A DNA stretch of 23,951 bases from CAZYFS01 sp964647465 (GTDB lineage Bacteria > Patescibacteriota > Minisyncoccia > Minisyncoccales > UBA1441), in assembly GCA_964647465.1 (NCBI GenBank), contig CAZYFS010000006.1:1-23951 (forward strand), read 5' to 3'. Both the position numbers and the translations under genes were made by a program. Below are positions 15,625 through 21,024 of the stretch, in pieces (position 1 is the first letter of the stretch; every line of letters starts with the position of its first letter). The notes beneath the pieces were generated by a model. That model was not told where the DNA came from, made no database searches, and saw only the letters and a program-made list of their open reading frames with translations.

Positions 15625-15827
15625 CTACAAAATTGTGGACGAAGCAAAAGAACCCTTTGGTGACTTTAAAAATATTCTAAAACAATCTGCGTCAAAGCAA
15701 AGCCACCTCTTTTATTGTTCTTATCCAAAAATACTTAAAAACAAAATTTCGTCTTTTGTTCTCTGGTTCTTTTATCCCCCCTAGTTTTTCTATATTTTTT
15801 GATGGAGAAATCGCTACCTTGATCTCC

Positions 15828-16127
15828 CTATTTTATCTCTTCCTCTAATGGAGAATTTTCTACTTGAGGAATTAAAACTATTGACTTTGTTGTTCCATCC
15901 TCTTGAGGAATATTAACTATTAATTTTCCCCCTTCTTTTAGCTGAGTAAGAACTGTTTGATTAAGAACACTTTGACCATCGCTAAATCCTTGTTGATAAG
16001 CGATAGCCTTGACTCTCAGCCATCCGAAATGAATATTAATCCCCAAAGAAACACAAACAAGAACTAGACCCAAAACTAAAAGTATTCTTTTGACGTGCTT
16101 TTTTTCTATCTTACGAGGCATTTTCAT
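15828..16127 (-). CDS. Small membrane-anchored protein of unknown function
   Basis: The protein of 99 residues has a very basic N-terminus (MKMPRKIEKKHVKR), one strong hydrophobic helix (about 15-32), and an outer domain of about 65 residues with QQGFSDGQSVLNQTVLTQLK and KLIVNIPQEDGTTKSIVLIP. I recognise no family. The outer part could be a short beta domain. Neighbours (abiE upstream in the opposite reading order, a tRNA across the gap) give no functional hint. An ATG at 16121 is an alternative start. Confidence 0.65.
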   Translation of the reverse strand: MKMPRKIEKKHVKRILLVLGLVLVCVSLGINIHFGWLRVKAIAYQQGFSDGQSVLNQTVLTQLKEGGKLIVNIPQEDGTTKSIVLIPQVENSPLEEEIK

Positions 16128-16351
16128 AATATTCTTTTGTTTAATTATATTACTACGTTATTCTATCGCATTCTTCACGAAAAATAAAACTTTTAAAATT
16201 AGTTGTCGCGACTCAACGATTCGGTTTCATTCTTCTCTCAAAGATAAAGAAACAACAATTAATTTCTATTAATTAGGTCCTTTCGTCTTGGCTCTACCAA
16301 ATTGCTTGAGCATGTTAATTTAGTTATTTCCTTAGCAAGGCATTATTCTGA

Positions 16352-16381
16352 TTGTCTTTCTTGCAAAGAAAATGATAATAT
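16352..16381 (+). promoter_or_regulatory. Possible promoter of the tRNA-Arg gene
   Basis: TTGTCT (16352-16357) and TAATAT (16376-16381) with 18-base spacing, the latter preceded by TGA as an extended -10. It lies 36 bases before the tRNA 5' end. Moderate match only. Confidence 0.35.
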
Positions 16382-16417
16382 TATTACAGAATTTGTTTAT
16401 TCGCTAGATTGAAAACC

Positions 16418-16489
16418 GCCCTCGTAGCTTAATGGATAGAGTATTGGCTTGCGGAGCCAGTGATGTGGGTTCGATCCCCGCCGAGGGCA
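16418..16489 (+). tRNA. tRNA-Arg, anticodon GCG
   Basis: The cloverleaf closes fully: acceptor GCCCTCG/CGAGGGC, a D-arm with AATGGATAG loop carrying the A20 typical of tRNA-Arg, anticodon stem TTGGC/GCCAG around TTGCGGA (anticodon GCG at 16451-16453), variable loop, and T-arm GTGGG-TTCGATC-CCCGC. It has 72 bases including the A discriminator, with no encoded CCA, so CCA must be added afterwards. GCG reads CGC and CGT. Most bacteria use ACG with inosine for these codons, so a G34 tRNA is a less usual choice. It sits between accessory segments and could serve as an integration site. Confidence 0.95.
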
Positions 16490-16648
16490 CTACTTTAGAG
16501 AAAATGTTCTATACCCCCCCCCCTAATTCCTGGTTTCTTTTTGTTTTTTCGATAGCTTGATTCATCCCAATTTTCTCTTACTGATTTTTTGCAGAATCGT
16601 TGCTTGTCCATATTGTTTATTGTTATAATAAATTTATCCACACTATAA

Positions 16649-17482
16649 CTATTTTAATTTTTTGACTCGCTTTTTTGGAGACAAGAAATTATTCTTGTTC
16701 ACAATAGATCTACCAAGTCGTTTTTCAAGCTTCCTTCTTGCGCCGCCGGCAATATTACCACCGGCCCTTGCGTCGCTTTTTAATTTTGGCACTCCTTGCG
16801 AATTTTCAGTACGATGAATTTCGGCAGTAGCTCGCTCTCCCAGCATACTAAAAATCAATTCAAAATCATCCATATGATCACGCAAATTTTCCCTATCCAA
16901 CTTTTTCATTTTTTTATACTGGCTTGGCGTAATTCCAAAACACGCCTTGGAAATTTCCGCTGTCAAGATTTCATATTCTCTTTGTTTTTTAACTCCTCTT
17001 TCTTTCCATTCATCTGTTAATTCTTCACGAATGGCGATCCCGCGCATTCTTTTTTCTATCCAGCCGGAAGGATATCCTTTTAATTTATACAGCATTCTTG
17101 TTCTTTTGGTTGCCAGTTCTGGATCTTCTATTTCTTTTATTCGTTCATATCCGACTTTTGCCAGCCATCGCTTAAATGGTTCAGCTTTAGGAGACGGAAT
17201 TGACTGAATAATCCTAAAAATTCCTTCGGTATTAGCACAATTTAATTTTTGTTTGCCTCCAGTAGTTTCTATAGAAAGGGGGGTGGCAATTTGCCCCCAC
17301 CCTTCTGCCAATTCAGAATCTCTACGGCGCATATCCTTAATATATCCATCGGGCTGAACAGAATCTGTCAAAGCTAAAATTACATCAGTAATAACAAACC
17401 ACCATTCATTTTTATAAATAGCTTTACGAATTTCTTTTTTTTGAAAAATGGCGATTTTTGTGGTCGTAATTTTTTTATTCAT
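16649..17482 (-). CDS. Bro-N domain protein (phage antirepressor-like), copy 2
   Basis: The protein has 277 residues, the same length as copy 1 at 7136-7969, and is clearly paralogous throughout: IRKAIYKNEWWFVITDVILA, GGKQKLNCANTEGIFRIIQS, KAEPFKRWLAKVGYERIKEI and a basic C-terminal tail (RAGGNIAGGARRKLEKRLGR). The two differ most in residues 35-70 and near the C-terminus, so the duplication is old. The start at 17482 is chosen over an upstream in-frame ATG (17527) because it aligns with copy 1 (MNKKITTT versus MNKEIITT). It is divergent from the IS remnant at 17596-17954. Function is a putative DNA-binding regulator; targets are unknown. Confidence 0.82.
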   Translation of the reverse strand: MNKKITTTKIAIFQKKEIRKAIYKNEWWFVITDVILALTDSVQPDGYIKDMRRRDSELAEGWGQIATPLSIETTGGKQKLNCANTEGIFRIIQSIPSPKAEPFKRWLAKVGYERIKEIEDPELATKRTRMLYKLKGYPSGWIEKRMRGIAIREELTDEWKERGVKKQREYEILTAEISKACFGITPSQYKKMKKLDRENLRDHMDDFELIFSMLGERATAEIHRTENSQGVPKLKSDARAGGNIAGGARRKLEKRLGRSIVNKNNFLSPKKRVKKLK

Positions 17483-17595
17483 AACCATTGTAAGTATATT
17501 AAAAAATTTAAGATAAAGAGTGGACAAATTATCGATCCAAGCGTACCTATTCGTCTTACTTTATATTATGCCATATTTTTGATATTGTGATAATA

Positions 17596-17665
17596 CAACA
17601 ATGTCTTAGCAATATGACAATGTCCTACTTGGGCAATATAGAAATGTCATAGTTGAGAGAAATAT
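17596..17665 (+). repeat. Iterated short repeats at an IS end
   Basis: Three imperfect units of about 21-26 bases follow each other, each with A(A/C)AATGTC(T/C/A)TA and ending AATAT: 17595-17615, 17616-17639 and 17640-17665, with a partial fourth (GTCAT). They precede the truncated transposase gene and are plausibly its transposase binding sites at the left end of the element. Confidence 0.6.
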
Positions 17666-17729
17666 GTCATCTTTTTTGTCAGAATAACAATTAAATAACC
17701 AAAGAAAAGAGGTGACAAAGTTAATCGCA

Positions 17730-17954
17730 ATGAGTTCAAAAGAATTATCAAGAGCGGGAATTATTAGAAATCTAATCGACCAGCGAGTTAACGGGACAGA
17801 AGCCACTAAACAACGGGGGTTGTCAACCAGACAGGTGAGAAGGATAAAAAGCCGAGTTGTTTGCGAAGGAACAGAAGGAATTATTCATCGAAGGACCTTA
17901 TTAAGCACTCAAGGTACTCTAATTGTTTTTGGGGAATATAAGCATTTCTCATAG
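17730..17954 (+). pseudogene. Truncated IS transposase (N-terminal helix-turn-helix only)
   Basis: The fragment of about 74 codons starts MSSKELSRAGIIRNLIDQRV and contains a helix-turn-helix with TEATKQRGLSTRQVRRIKSR, followed by EGTEGIIHRR. This is the N-terminal DNA-binding part of ISNCY/IS1202-like transposases with a DDE integrase core, which are normally over 350 residues and continue after GIIHR with SRGxPS. Here the similarity stops at about base 17893 and unrelated sequence runs to a stop at 17954, so the catalytic domain is gone. The element was cut by a deletion. A GTG at 17712 is an alternative start. Confidence 0.78.
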
Positions 17955-18168
17955 TTACTTTAAATTGGGGTATTTAACTGTCCTAATTCTATCAAATTTG
18001 GGTAGCCTAGTCAGATCTTCCTTGCTTGTTTTCTTATTGAGCTGACTCAATGTTACTCTCGCAAAAGGAATGCGAAGTAATTACAGGGAAAAACAACAGA
18101 AGCATTCGCCCTTTTTTAATAACCCAAGAATAGGTAGATCACTCCTTGTGGCCCACCTTTCCCATTGT

Positions 18169-18197
18169 TTGATACGTTTTGCTTTGAGTGATATTCT
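18169..18197 (+). promoter_or_regulatory. Promoter of the AlkD-like gene, apparently leaderless
   Basis: TTGATA (18169-18174), 17 bases, TATTCT (18192-18197) with TGA before it. The expected transcription start, 6-7 bases after the -10, coincides with the ATG at 18204, so the mRNA would have no leader. Confidence 0.55.
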
Positions 18198-18203
18198 GAA
18201 AAC

Positions 18204-18731
18204 ATGCCAACAAGTAAAATTATATTAGAAATCCGNNNNNNNNNNNNNNNNNNNNNNNNNNNNNNNNNNNNNNNNNNNNNNNNNNNNNNNNNNNNNNNNN
18301 NNNNNNNNNNNNNNNNNNNNNNNNNNNNNNNNNNNAAATATATTTCTAACTGGGCAAATTGTGATGATTTTTGTACTCACAATCTCGGATATTTCATTGC
18401 TGAATTTCCTGAATTTATTCCCGAAGTAAAAAAATGGGCAAAATCTAAAAACCGATGGGTAAAAAGAGCGTCGGCAGTAGTTTTTATTTATCCTGTTCGA
18501 CGCAAAAAATATCTCCAACATATTTTTGAAATCGCTAATATTCTCCTAATAGATAAAGACGATATGGTTCAAAAGGGTTACGGTTGGATGTTGAAAGAAG
18601 CAAGCAATATTTATCCCAAAGAAGTTTTTAGTTTTGTAATGAAGAATAAAGATAAAATGCCACGAACAGCATTAAGATATGCTATTGAAAAATATCCAGA
18701 TAATTTACGGAAAAAAGCAATGCAAAAATAG
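18204..18731 (+). CDS. AlkD-like DNA alkylation repair glycosylase (assembly gap inside)
   Basis: The visible C-terminal part carries the AlkD HEAT-repeat active site. NWANCDDFC supplies Trp and an Asp four residues on (Trp109/Asp113 of Bacillus cereus AlkD). WVKRASAV supplies the Arg at +38 (Arg148 is +39 there), and KGYGWMLKEAS supplies a Trp at exactly +78 (Trp187). AlkD excises positively charged alkylated bases such as 3- and 7-methylpurines without flipping them. Codons 11-44 are N. In AlkD the first active-site Trp is at about residue 109, here at 50, so about 58 codons are missing beyond the placeholder. No Shine-Dalgarno site is present, in line with a leaderless mRNA. The gene ends at a strong terminator (18782-18827). 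Confidence 0.88.
   Translation: MPTSKIILEIXXXXXXXXXXXXXXXXXXXXXXXXXXXXXXXXXXKYISNWANCDDFCTHNLGYFIAEFPEFIPEVKKWAKSKNRWVKRASAVVFIYPVRRKKYLQHIFEIANILLIDKDDMVQKGYGWMLKEASNIYPKEVFSFVMKNKDKMPRTALRYAIEKYPDNLRKKAMQK
18236..18335. other. Assembly gap (100 N)
   Basis: Exactly 100 unknown bases inside the AlkD-like gene. Family spacing implies that the true gap is nearer 270-280 bases. Confidence 0.99.
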
Positions 18732-18781
18732 AGCAACTTATTTTAAGGAAAAATTAAGAGCAATAAATAGATAAAATCACG

Positions 18782-18827
18782 AGAGCCCATTCTTGATCTC
18801 GTCACTTCCATCAAGAGAGCTCTTTTT
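18782..18827 (+). terminator. Rho-independent terminator after the AlkD-like gene
   Basis: Outer stem AGAGC/GCTCT (18782-18786 with 18819-18823), inner stem CTTGAT/ATCAAG (18792-18797 with 18810-18815), followed by TTTTT. A diverged copy lies at 19566-19611. Confidence 0.75.
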
Positions 18828-18877
18828 AAATTCTGAGATAAATATTTGACGAAAGAGATGCATGTTGATTTAAATGC

Positions 18878-18905
18878 TTGACAAATATTCATAGTATGTT
18901 ATTGT
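18878..18905 (+). promoter_or_regulatory. Promoter P1 of the small-gene cluster
   Basis: TTGACA, 16 bases, TATTGT. The same -35, spacing and -10 recur at 19660-19687 and 20290-20317, with an almost identical AT-rich spacer. The conserved TATTGT in all three argues that it is the true -10. Confidence 0.7.
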
Positions 18906-18914
18906 TTAACTATA

Positions 18915-18972
18915 AGCACAAGGAATGGCCTTGAGCATATAATCCGCAAGATGCCTTAAAAGGAGGCGCACG
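18915..18972 (+). promoter_or_regulatory. Leader with two CCTT/AAGG hairpins, one covering the Shine-Dalgarno site
   Basis: The leader contains CAAGG-AATGG-CCTTG (5-bp stem) and further on GCCTTAAAAGGAGGC, where CCTT can pair with the AAGG of the AAGGAGG Shine-Dalgarno site. The first AAGG could instead pair with the second CCTT and free the site. The arrangement is kept in the second copy (19694-19755). Confidence 0.45.
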
Positions 18973-19323
18973 ATGGATAGCATGATCTCTCACAATTTGA
19001 AGGACCTCGGATTCTTCTCGGCGATCGGAACAACTGAGCATAGTGGAATGGAAGCGAAGGGACAAGAACACCCCGTCAAGAGTGGAACCCCAAAAACCTT
19101 CGACTATAACAATGGGACCTACGTTGTTTACGATGAGCAAGGACTTCCTTGGATTGTCTCTAGTCTTAGTGACATCCAAAGAGCAAACCTTCAAGAACTT
19201 ATCGCCACTCACGAACTGCAGCACGGAGCCTATGTCCCTCACTCCAATGACAGTGGTCATTTTGTTCGAGAAGTAATGCCGAAATTGATGCTAGCTATTA
19301 ACAAAGATCTTTCTATGGGATAA
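18973..19323 (+). CDS. Small protein of unknown family, copy A
   Basis: The protein of 116 residues matches copy B (19756-20067) at MDSMISHNLKDLGFFSAIGT, TFDYNNGTYVVYDEQGLPWI and GAYVPHSNDSGHFVRE. No known family is recognised, and there is no signal peptide or membrane segment, so it is probably cytoplasmic. AAGGAGG lies six bases before the ATG, a rare strong ribosome site in this window. The last residues (NKDLSMG) are read from sequence that is 3' untranslated in copy B, so the C-terminus was extended by a frame change. Codon choice looks more GC-rich than in neighbouring genes. The dedicated promoter and strong terminator suggest high, separate expression. Confidence 0.75.
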   Translation: MDSMISHNLKDLGFFSAIGTTEHSGMEAKGQEHPVKSGTPKTFDYNNGTYVVYDEQGLPWIVSSLSDIQRANLQELIATHELQHGAYVPHSNDSGHFVREVMPKLMLAINKDLSMG

Positions 19324-19355
19324 AATTCTCAATCTCTATGAGAACAACGCCCGAT

Positions 19356-19439
19356 GGAGGAGTAGGAAATGGCAAAGTTAGAAGATGGAATCATCCGATT
19401 CCTCCTTCCGACTAAAAGCCAATTCCTCTCCTCCTTTTT
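19356..19439 (+). terminator. Large branched terminator after copy A
   Basis: GGAGGAGTAGGAAATGGC (19356-19373) pairs with GCCAATTCCTCTCCTCC (19418-19434), enclosing an inner GGAATC-ATCC-GATTCC hairpin (19387-19402), and is followed by TTTTT. The 83-base structure is repeated at 20135-20218 and is far larger than a minimal terminator. Confidence 0.8.
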
Positions 19440-19565
19440 CATTTCTTTTCTTGTTTGCGAGAAACATTTAGTTCTTTGCTATTCGATAAAAATTAAAGCA
19501 AAAAACTTACAAAGCGAACTACCAAAATATTAAACTAGAAATTAGATAAAGTAGTAAAAATTACG

Positions 19566-19611
19566 AGGGCTCATTCTTGATCTCATCACTTTTATCAAGA
19601 AAGCTTTTTTT
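19566..19611 (+). terminator. Second-copy terminator upstream of promoter P2
   Basis: CTTGAT/ATCAAG inner stem (19576-19581 with 19594-19599), with a G-T wobble outer stem AGGGCT/AGCTTT, then a T-run. It is the counterpart of 18782-18827 and backs up the terminator of copy A. Confidence 0.6.
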
Positions 19612-19659
19612 ATTCTGAGATAAATTTTAAAGATAGAGATTACACGTTGGTTTAAGTAC

Positions 19660-19687
19660 TTGACAAATATTTATAATATATTATTGT
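19660..19687 (+). promoter_or_regulatory. Promoter P2 of the small-gene cluster
   Basis: TTGACA, 16 bases, TATTGT, with a spacer nearly identical to P1 and P3. Confidence 0.7.
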
Positions 19688-19755
19688 TTACATATAAGCT
19701 TAAAGGAATGACCTTGAGCATATAACCCGCAAGATGCCTTAAAAGGAGGCACATG

Positions 19756-20067
19756 ATGGGTAGCGAGCTTTCTCATGAACTGCAGAACCTCGGATTCTTC
19801 CCGGCACTCGGAACATTAGAGGGTCTCAAGGAAGAAAAATTAGTCCCTGTTAAACCAGGACTTCCGTACACTTACGACAAAAATAACGGCGTCACTGTTG
19901 TTTTTGACGAAAGAGGACATCCCTGGATTAGAAGCCGATGGGATAATAACAAGGGAGCCGTCAAGACGCTCTTCAAGAAAATGATTCGCGCACACTCTTT
20001 GGATCGCGGGGCTCATGTCCCTCATTCCAACGATGGTGGTTTGTTCGTTCGAGAAAACAGAGTCTAG
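19756..20067 (+). CDS. Small protein of unknown family, copy B
   Basis: The protein of 103 residues is a diverged paralogue of copy A: LSHELQNLGFFPALGTLEG, YTYDKNNGVTVVFDERGHPW and GAHVPHSNDGGLFVRE. The ATG at 19756 is chosen over 19753 because it aligns with copy A and keeps the same six-base distance to AAGGAGG. It ends 13 residues earlier relative to copy A (RENRV). The central part differs in length and charge (KGAVKTLFKKMIRAHSLDRG), so the two products are not redundant copies of recent origin even though their flanks are well conserved. Function is unknown. Confidence 0.75.
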   Translation: MGSELSHELQNLGFFPALGTLEGLKEEKLVPVKPGLPYTYDKNNGVTVVFDERGHPWIRSRWDNNKGAVKTLFKKMIRAHSLDRGAHVPHSNDGGLFVRENRV

Positions 20068-20134
20068 TTCAACTAAATAGCAAAGATCTTTCTATGGGAT
20101 AAAATTCTCGATTTCTATGAGAACAACGCCCGGT

Positions 20135-20218
20135 GGAGGAGTAGGAAATGGCAAAGTTAGAAGATGGAATCATCCGATTCCTCCTTCCGACTAAAAGCCA
20201 ATTCCTCTCCTCCTTTTT
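20135..20218 (+). terminator. Large branched terminator after copy B
   Basis: Same structure as 19356-19439 at an offset of 779 bases: 17-bp-class outer stem, GGAATC/GATTCC inner hairpin, TTTTT tail. Confidence 0.8.
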
Positions 20219-20289
20219 CATTTCTTTCTAGCTTTATTGAATAGATAAAATTCTCGATTAATTTTCCTGTTTATTATAAACAAGATTCT

Positions 20290-20317
20290 TTGACAAATAC
20301 TTATAATATGTTATTGT
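20290..20317 (+). promoter_or_regulatory. Promoter P3 of the small-gene cluster
   Basis: TTGACA, 16 bases, TATTGT, matching P1 and P2, although the leader and gene that follow are unrelated to theirs. Confidence 0.7.
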
Positions 20318-20323
20318 AAGGGT

Positions 20324-20414
20324 GGAAAGAGAAATTGTTCTCTTTCCTGTAATTCTTTTCTTGGTTTAGAAAAATACTTCCTTAAACCAAGTCCGGTAAT
20401 CCGGAAGAATTACA
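20324..20414 (+). ncRNA. Structured 5' leader: hairpin plus three-way junction (candidate riboregulator)
   Basis: Starting about seven bases after P3, GGAAAGAGAA/TTCTCTTTCC (20324-20333 with 20338-20347) makes a perfect 10-bp hairpin with an ATTG loop. It abuts P1, TGTAATTCTT/AAGAATTACA (20348-20357 with 20405-20414), also 10 perfect base pairs. P1 encloses P2, CTTGGTTTA/TAAACCAAG (20360-20368 with 20383-20391, 9 bp, 14-base loop), and P3, TCCGG/CCGGA (20392-20396 with 20401-20405, TAAT loop). The structure ends 15 bases before an AAGGAGG ribosome site. No U-run follows, so it is not a simple terminator. I do not recognise a known riboswitch class. Confidence 0.7.
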
Positions 20415-20439
20415 AAAGCTCTTTACAAGGAGGTGAAAA

Positions 20440-20664
20440 ATGTTGAGCGACGAGAGACGATCTCAGGTTGAGCACCAATTACTCTTGTCGATAATTCGGA
20501 AGAAGACTTCTCTTCGAGATCTCCGAAATATCAATAGAGACGTTGGCACTCTTCTCTCAGAAGAAGCGATGATGACTGCTATTTCGACAACAAAAGAAGA
20601 ACTGCAAGAGGTTATGGTTTCTTGCGTGCAGGAAATCATCGAAAAAGATCTGCCTCGTTCCTAG
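20440..20664 (+). CDS. Small helical protein of unknown family
   Basis: The protein of 74 residues is predicted by eye to be all-helical and charged (MLSDERRSQVEHQLLLSIIR, TTKEELQEVMVSCVQEIIEK), with no membrane segment or signal. I recognise no family. It has a strong AAGGAGGTG ribosome site five bases before the ATG, its own P3 promoter and a long structured leader, and it is followed by a large terminator. It is unrelated in sequence to copies A and B but shares their promoter type and terminator end, so the three may be one regulon. Confidence 0.72.
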   Translation: MLSDERRSQVEHQLLLSIIRKKTSLRDLRNINRDVGTLLSEEAMMTAISTTKEELQEVMVSCVQEIIEKDLPRS

Positions 20665-20796
20665 GCTCCCGTCAAGAAAAGGCAAGGTTGGGACATTCCT
20701 TTGAAAGGGTAATTGCTTCTCTCTTCTGACAGAAGCAGAACAAGAACCTCTCCTCCCTTTTCAAACACGGAGCTTCAAACAAGATTCACTTCTAAT

Positions 20797-20876
20797 GGAG
20801 AGTCGAGACCGGTTTTTCCAGATGCGCCCCCGCCTTACGCGCACCCCCCTGGAACCACCCCTTGACTCTCCTTTTT
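20797..20876 (+). terminator. Large multi-stem terminator after the 74-residue gene
   Basis: GGAGAGTC/GACTCTCC (20797-20804 with 20864-20871) encloses GGTT and CCAG paired with CTGGAACC (20849-20856), and an apical TGCGC/GCGCA hairpin (20823-20827 with 20839-20843). TTTTT follows. The end CTCCTTTTTCATTTCT is the same as in the terminators of copies A and B. A further hairpin, GCTTCT/AGAAGC, lies at 20715-20736. Confidence 0.75.
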
Positions 20877-20979
20877 CATTTCTAGAGCAGAAAATTAAGA
20901 GTCCTAAGCGTTTTATTAAATAAGTTCCCTCTTTTGTGTCATTTTTAAAAACCCACAAATCAAATTTCTTCGAAAGAGT

Positions 20980-21008
20980 TTGGCGGTTAAGCGAAAAACT
21001 GGTAAAAT
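20980..21008 (+). promoter_or_regulatory. Promoter of recG
   Basis: TTGGCG (20980-20985), 17 bases, TAAAAT (21003-21008). The expected transcript start near 21015 leaves only about 10 bases before the ATG at 21025. The promoter overlaps the alternative TTG start, which argues against that start. Confidence 0.6.
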
Positions 21009-21024
21009 TATTTATCAGAATATT

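Larger units (their letters stand above)
18776..19444 (+). repeat. Tandem transcription-unit duplication, first copy
   Basis: This segment (terminator, promoter, leader, CDS, terminator) matches 19559-20223 along its length, with an offset of about 779-783 bases. The non-coding parts, above all the leader and the 3' terminator, are more conserved than the coding sequences. Confidence 0.85.
19559..20223 (+). repeat. Tandem transcription-unit duplication, second copy
   Basis: Partner of 18776-19444, covering terminator, promoter, leader, CDS B and 3' terminator. Confidence 0.85.

Noticed and set aside
15625..15827. Plus-strand reading frame with DEAKEPFGDFKN-like peptide
   Set aside because: Short, without a start signal or recognised family. 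The segment mainly carries the abiE promoter.
16514..16523. Run of ten C after the tRNA
   Set aside because: Possibly a homopolymer variable site, but no gene or promoter is placed to be phase-switched by it.
17596..17665. Possible CRISPR-like array
   Set aside because: The units are short, imperfect and contiguous with no unique spacers or cas genes, and they fit an IS end.
19208..19222. HELQH in small protein A resembles the HExxH zinc-protease motif
   Set aside because: The paralogue has HSLDR at the same place, there is no further zinc ligand pattern, and the protein is too short for a metalloprotease fold.
20980..21024. Extended recG start at TTG 20980
   Set aside because: The TTG is the -35 element of a good promoter, and RecG homology begins at the ATG 21025.
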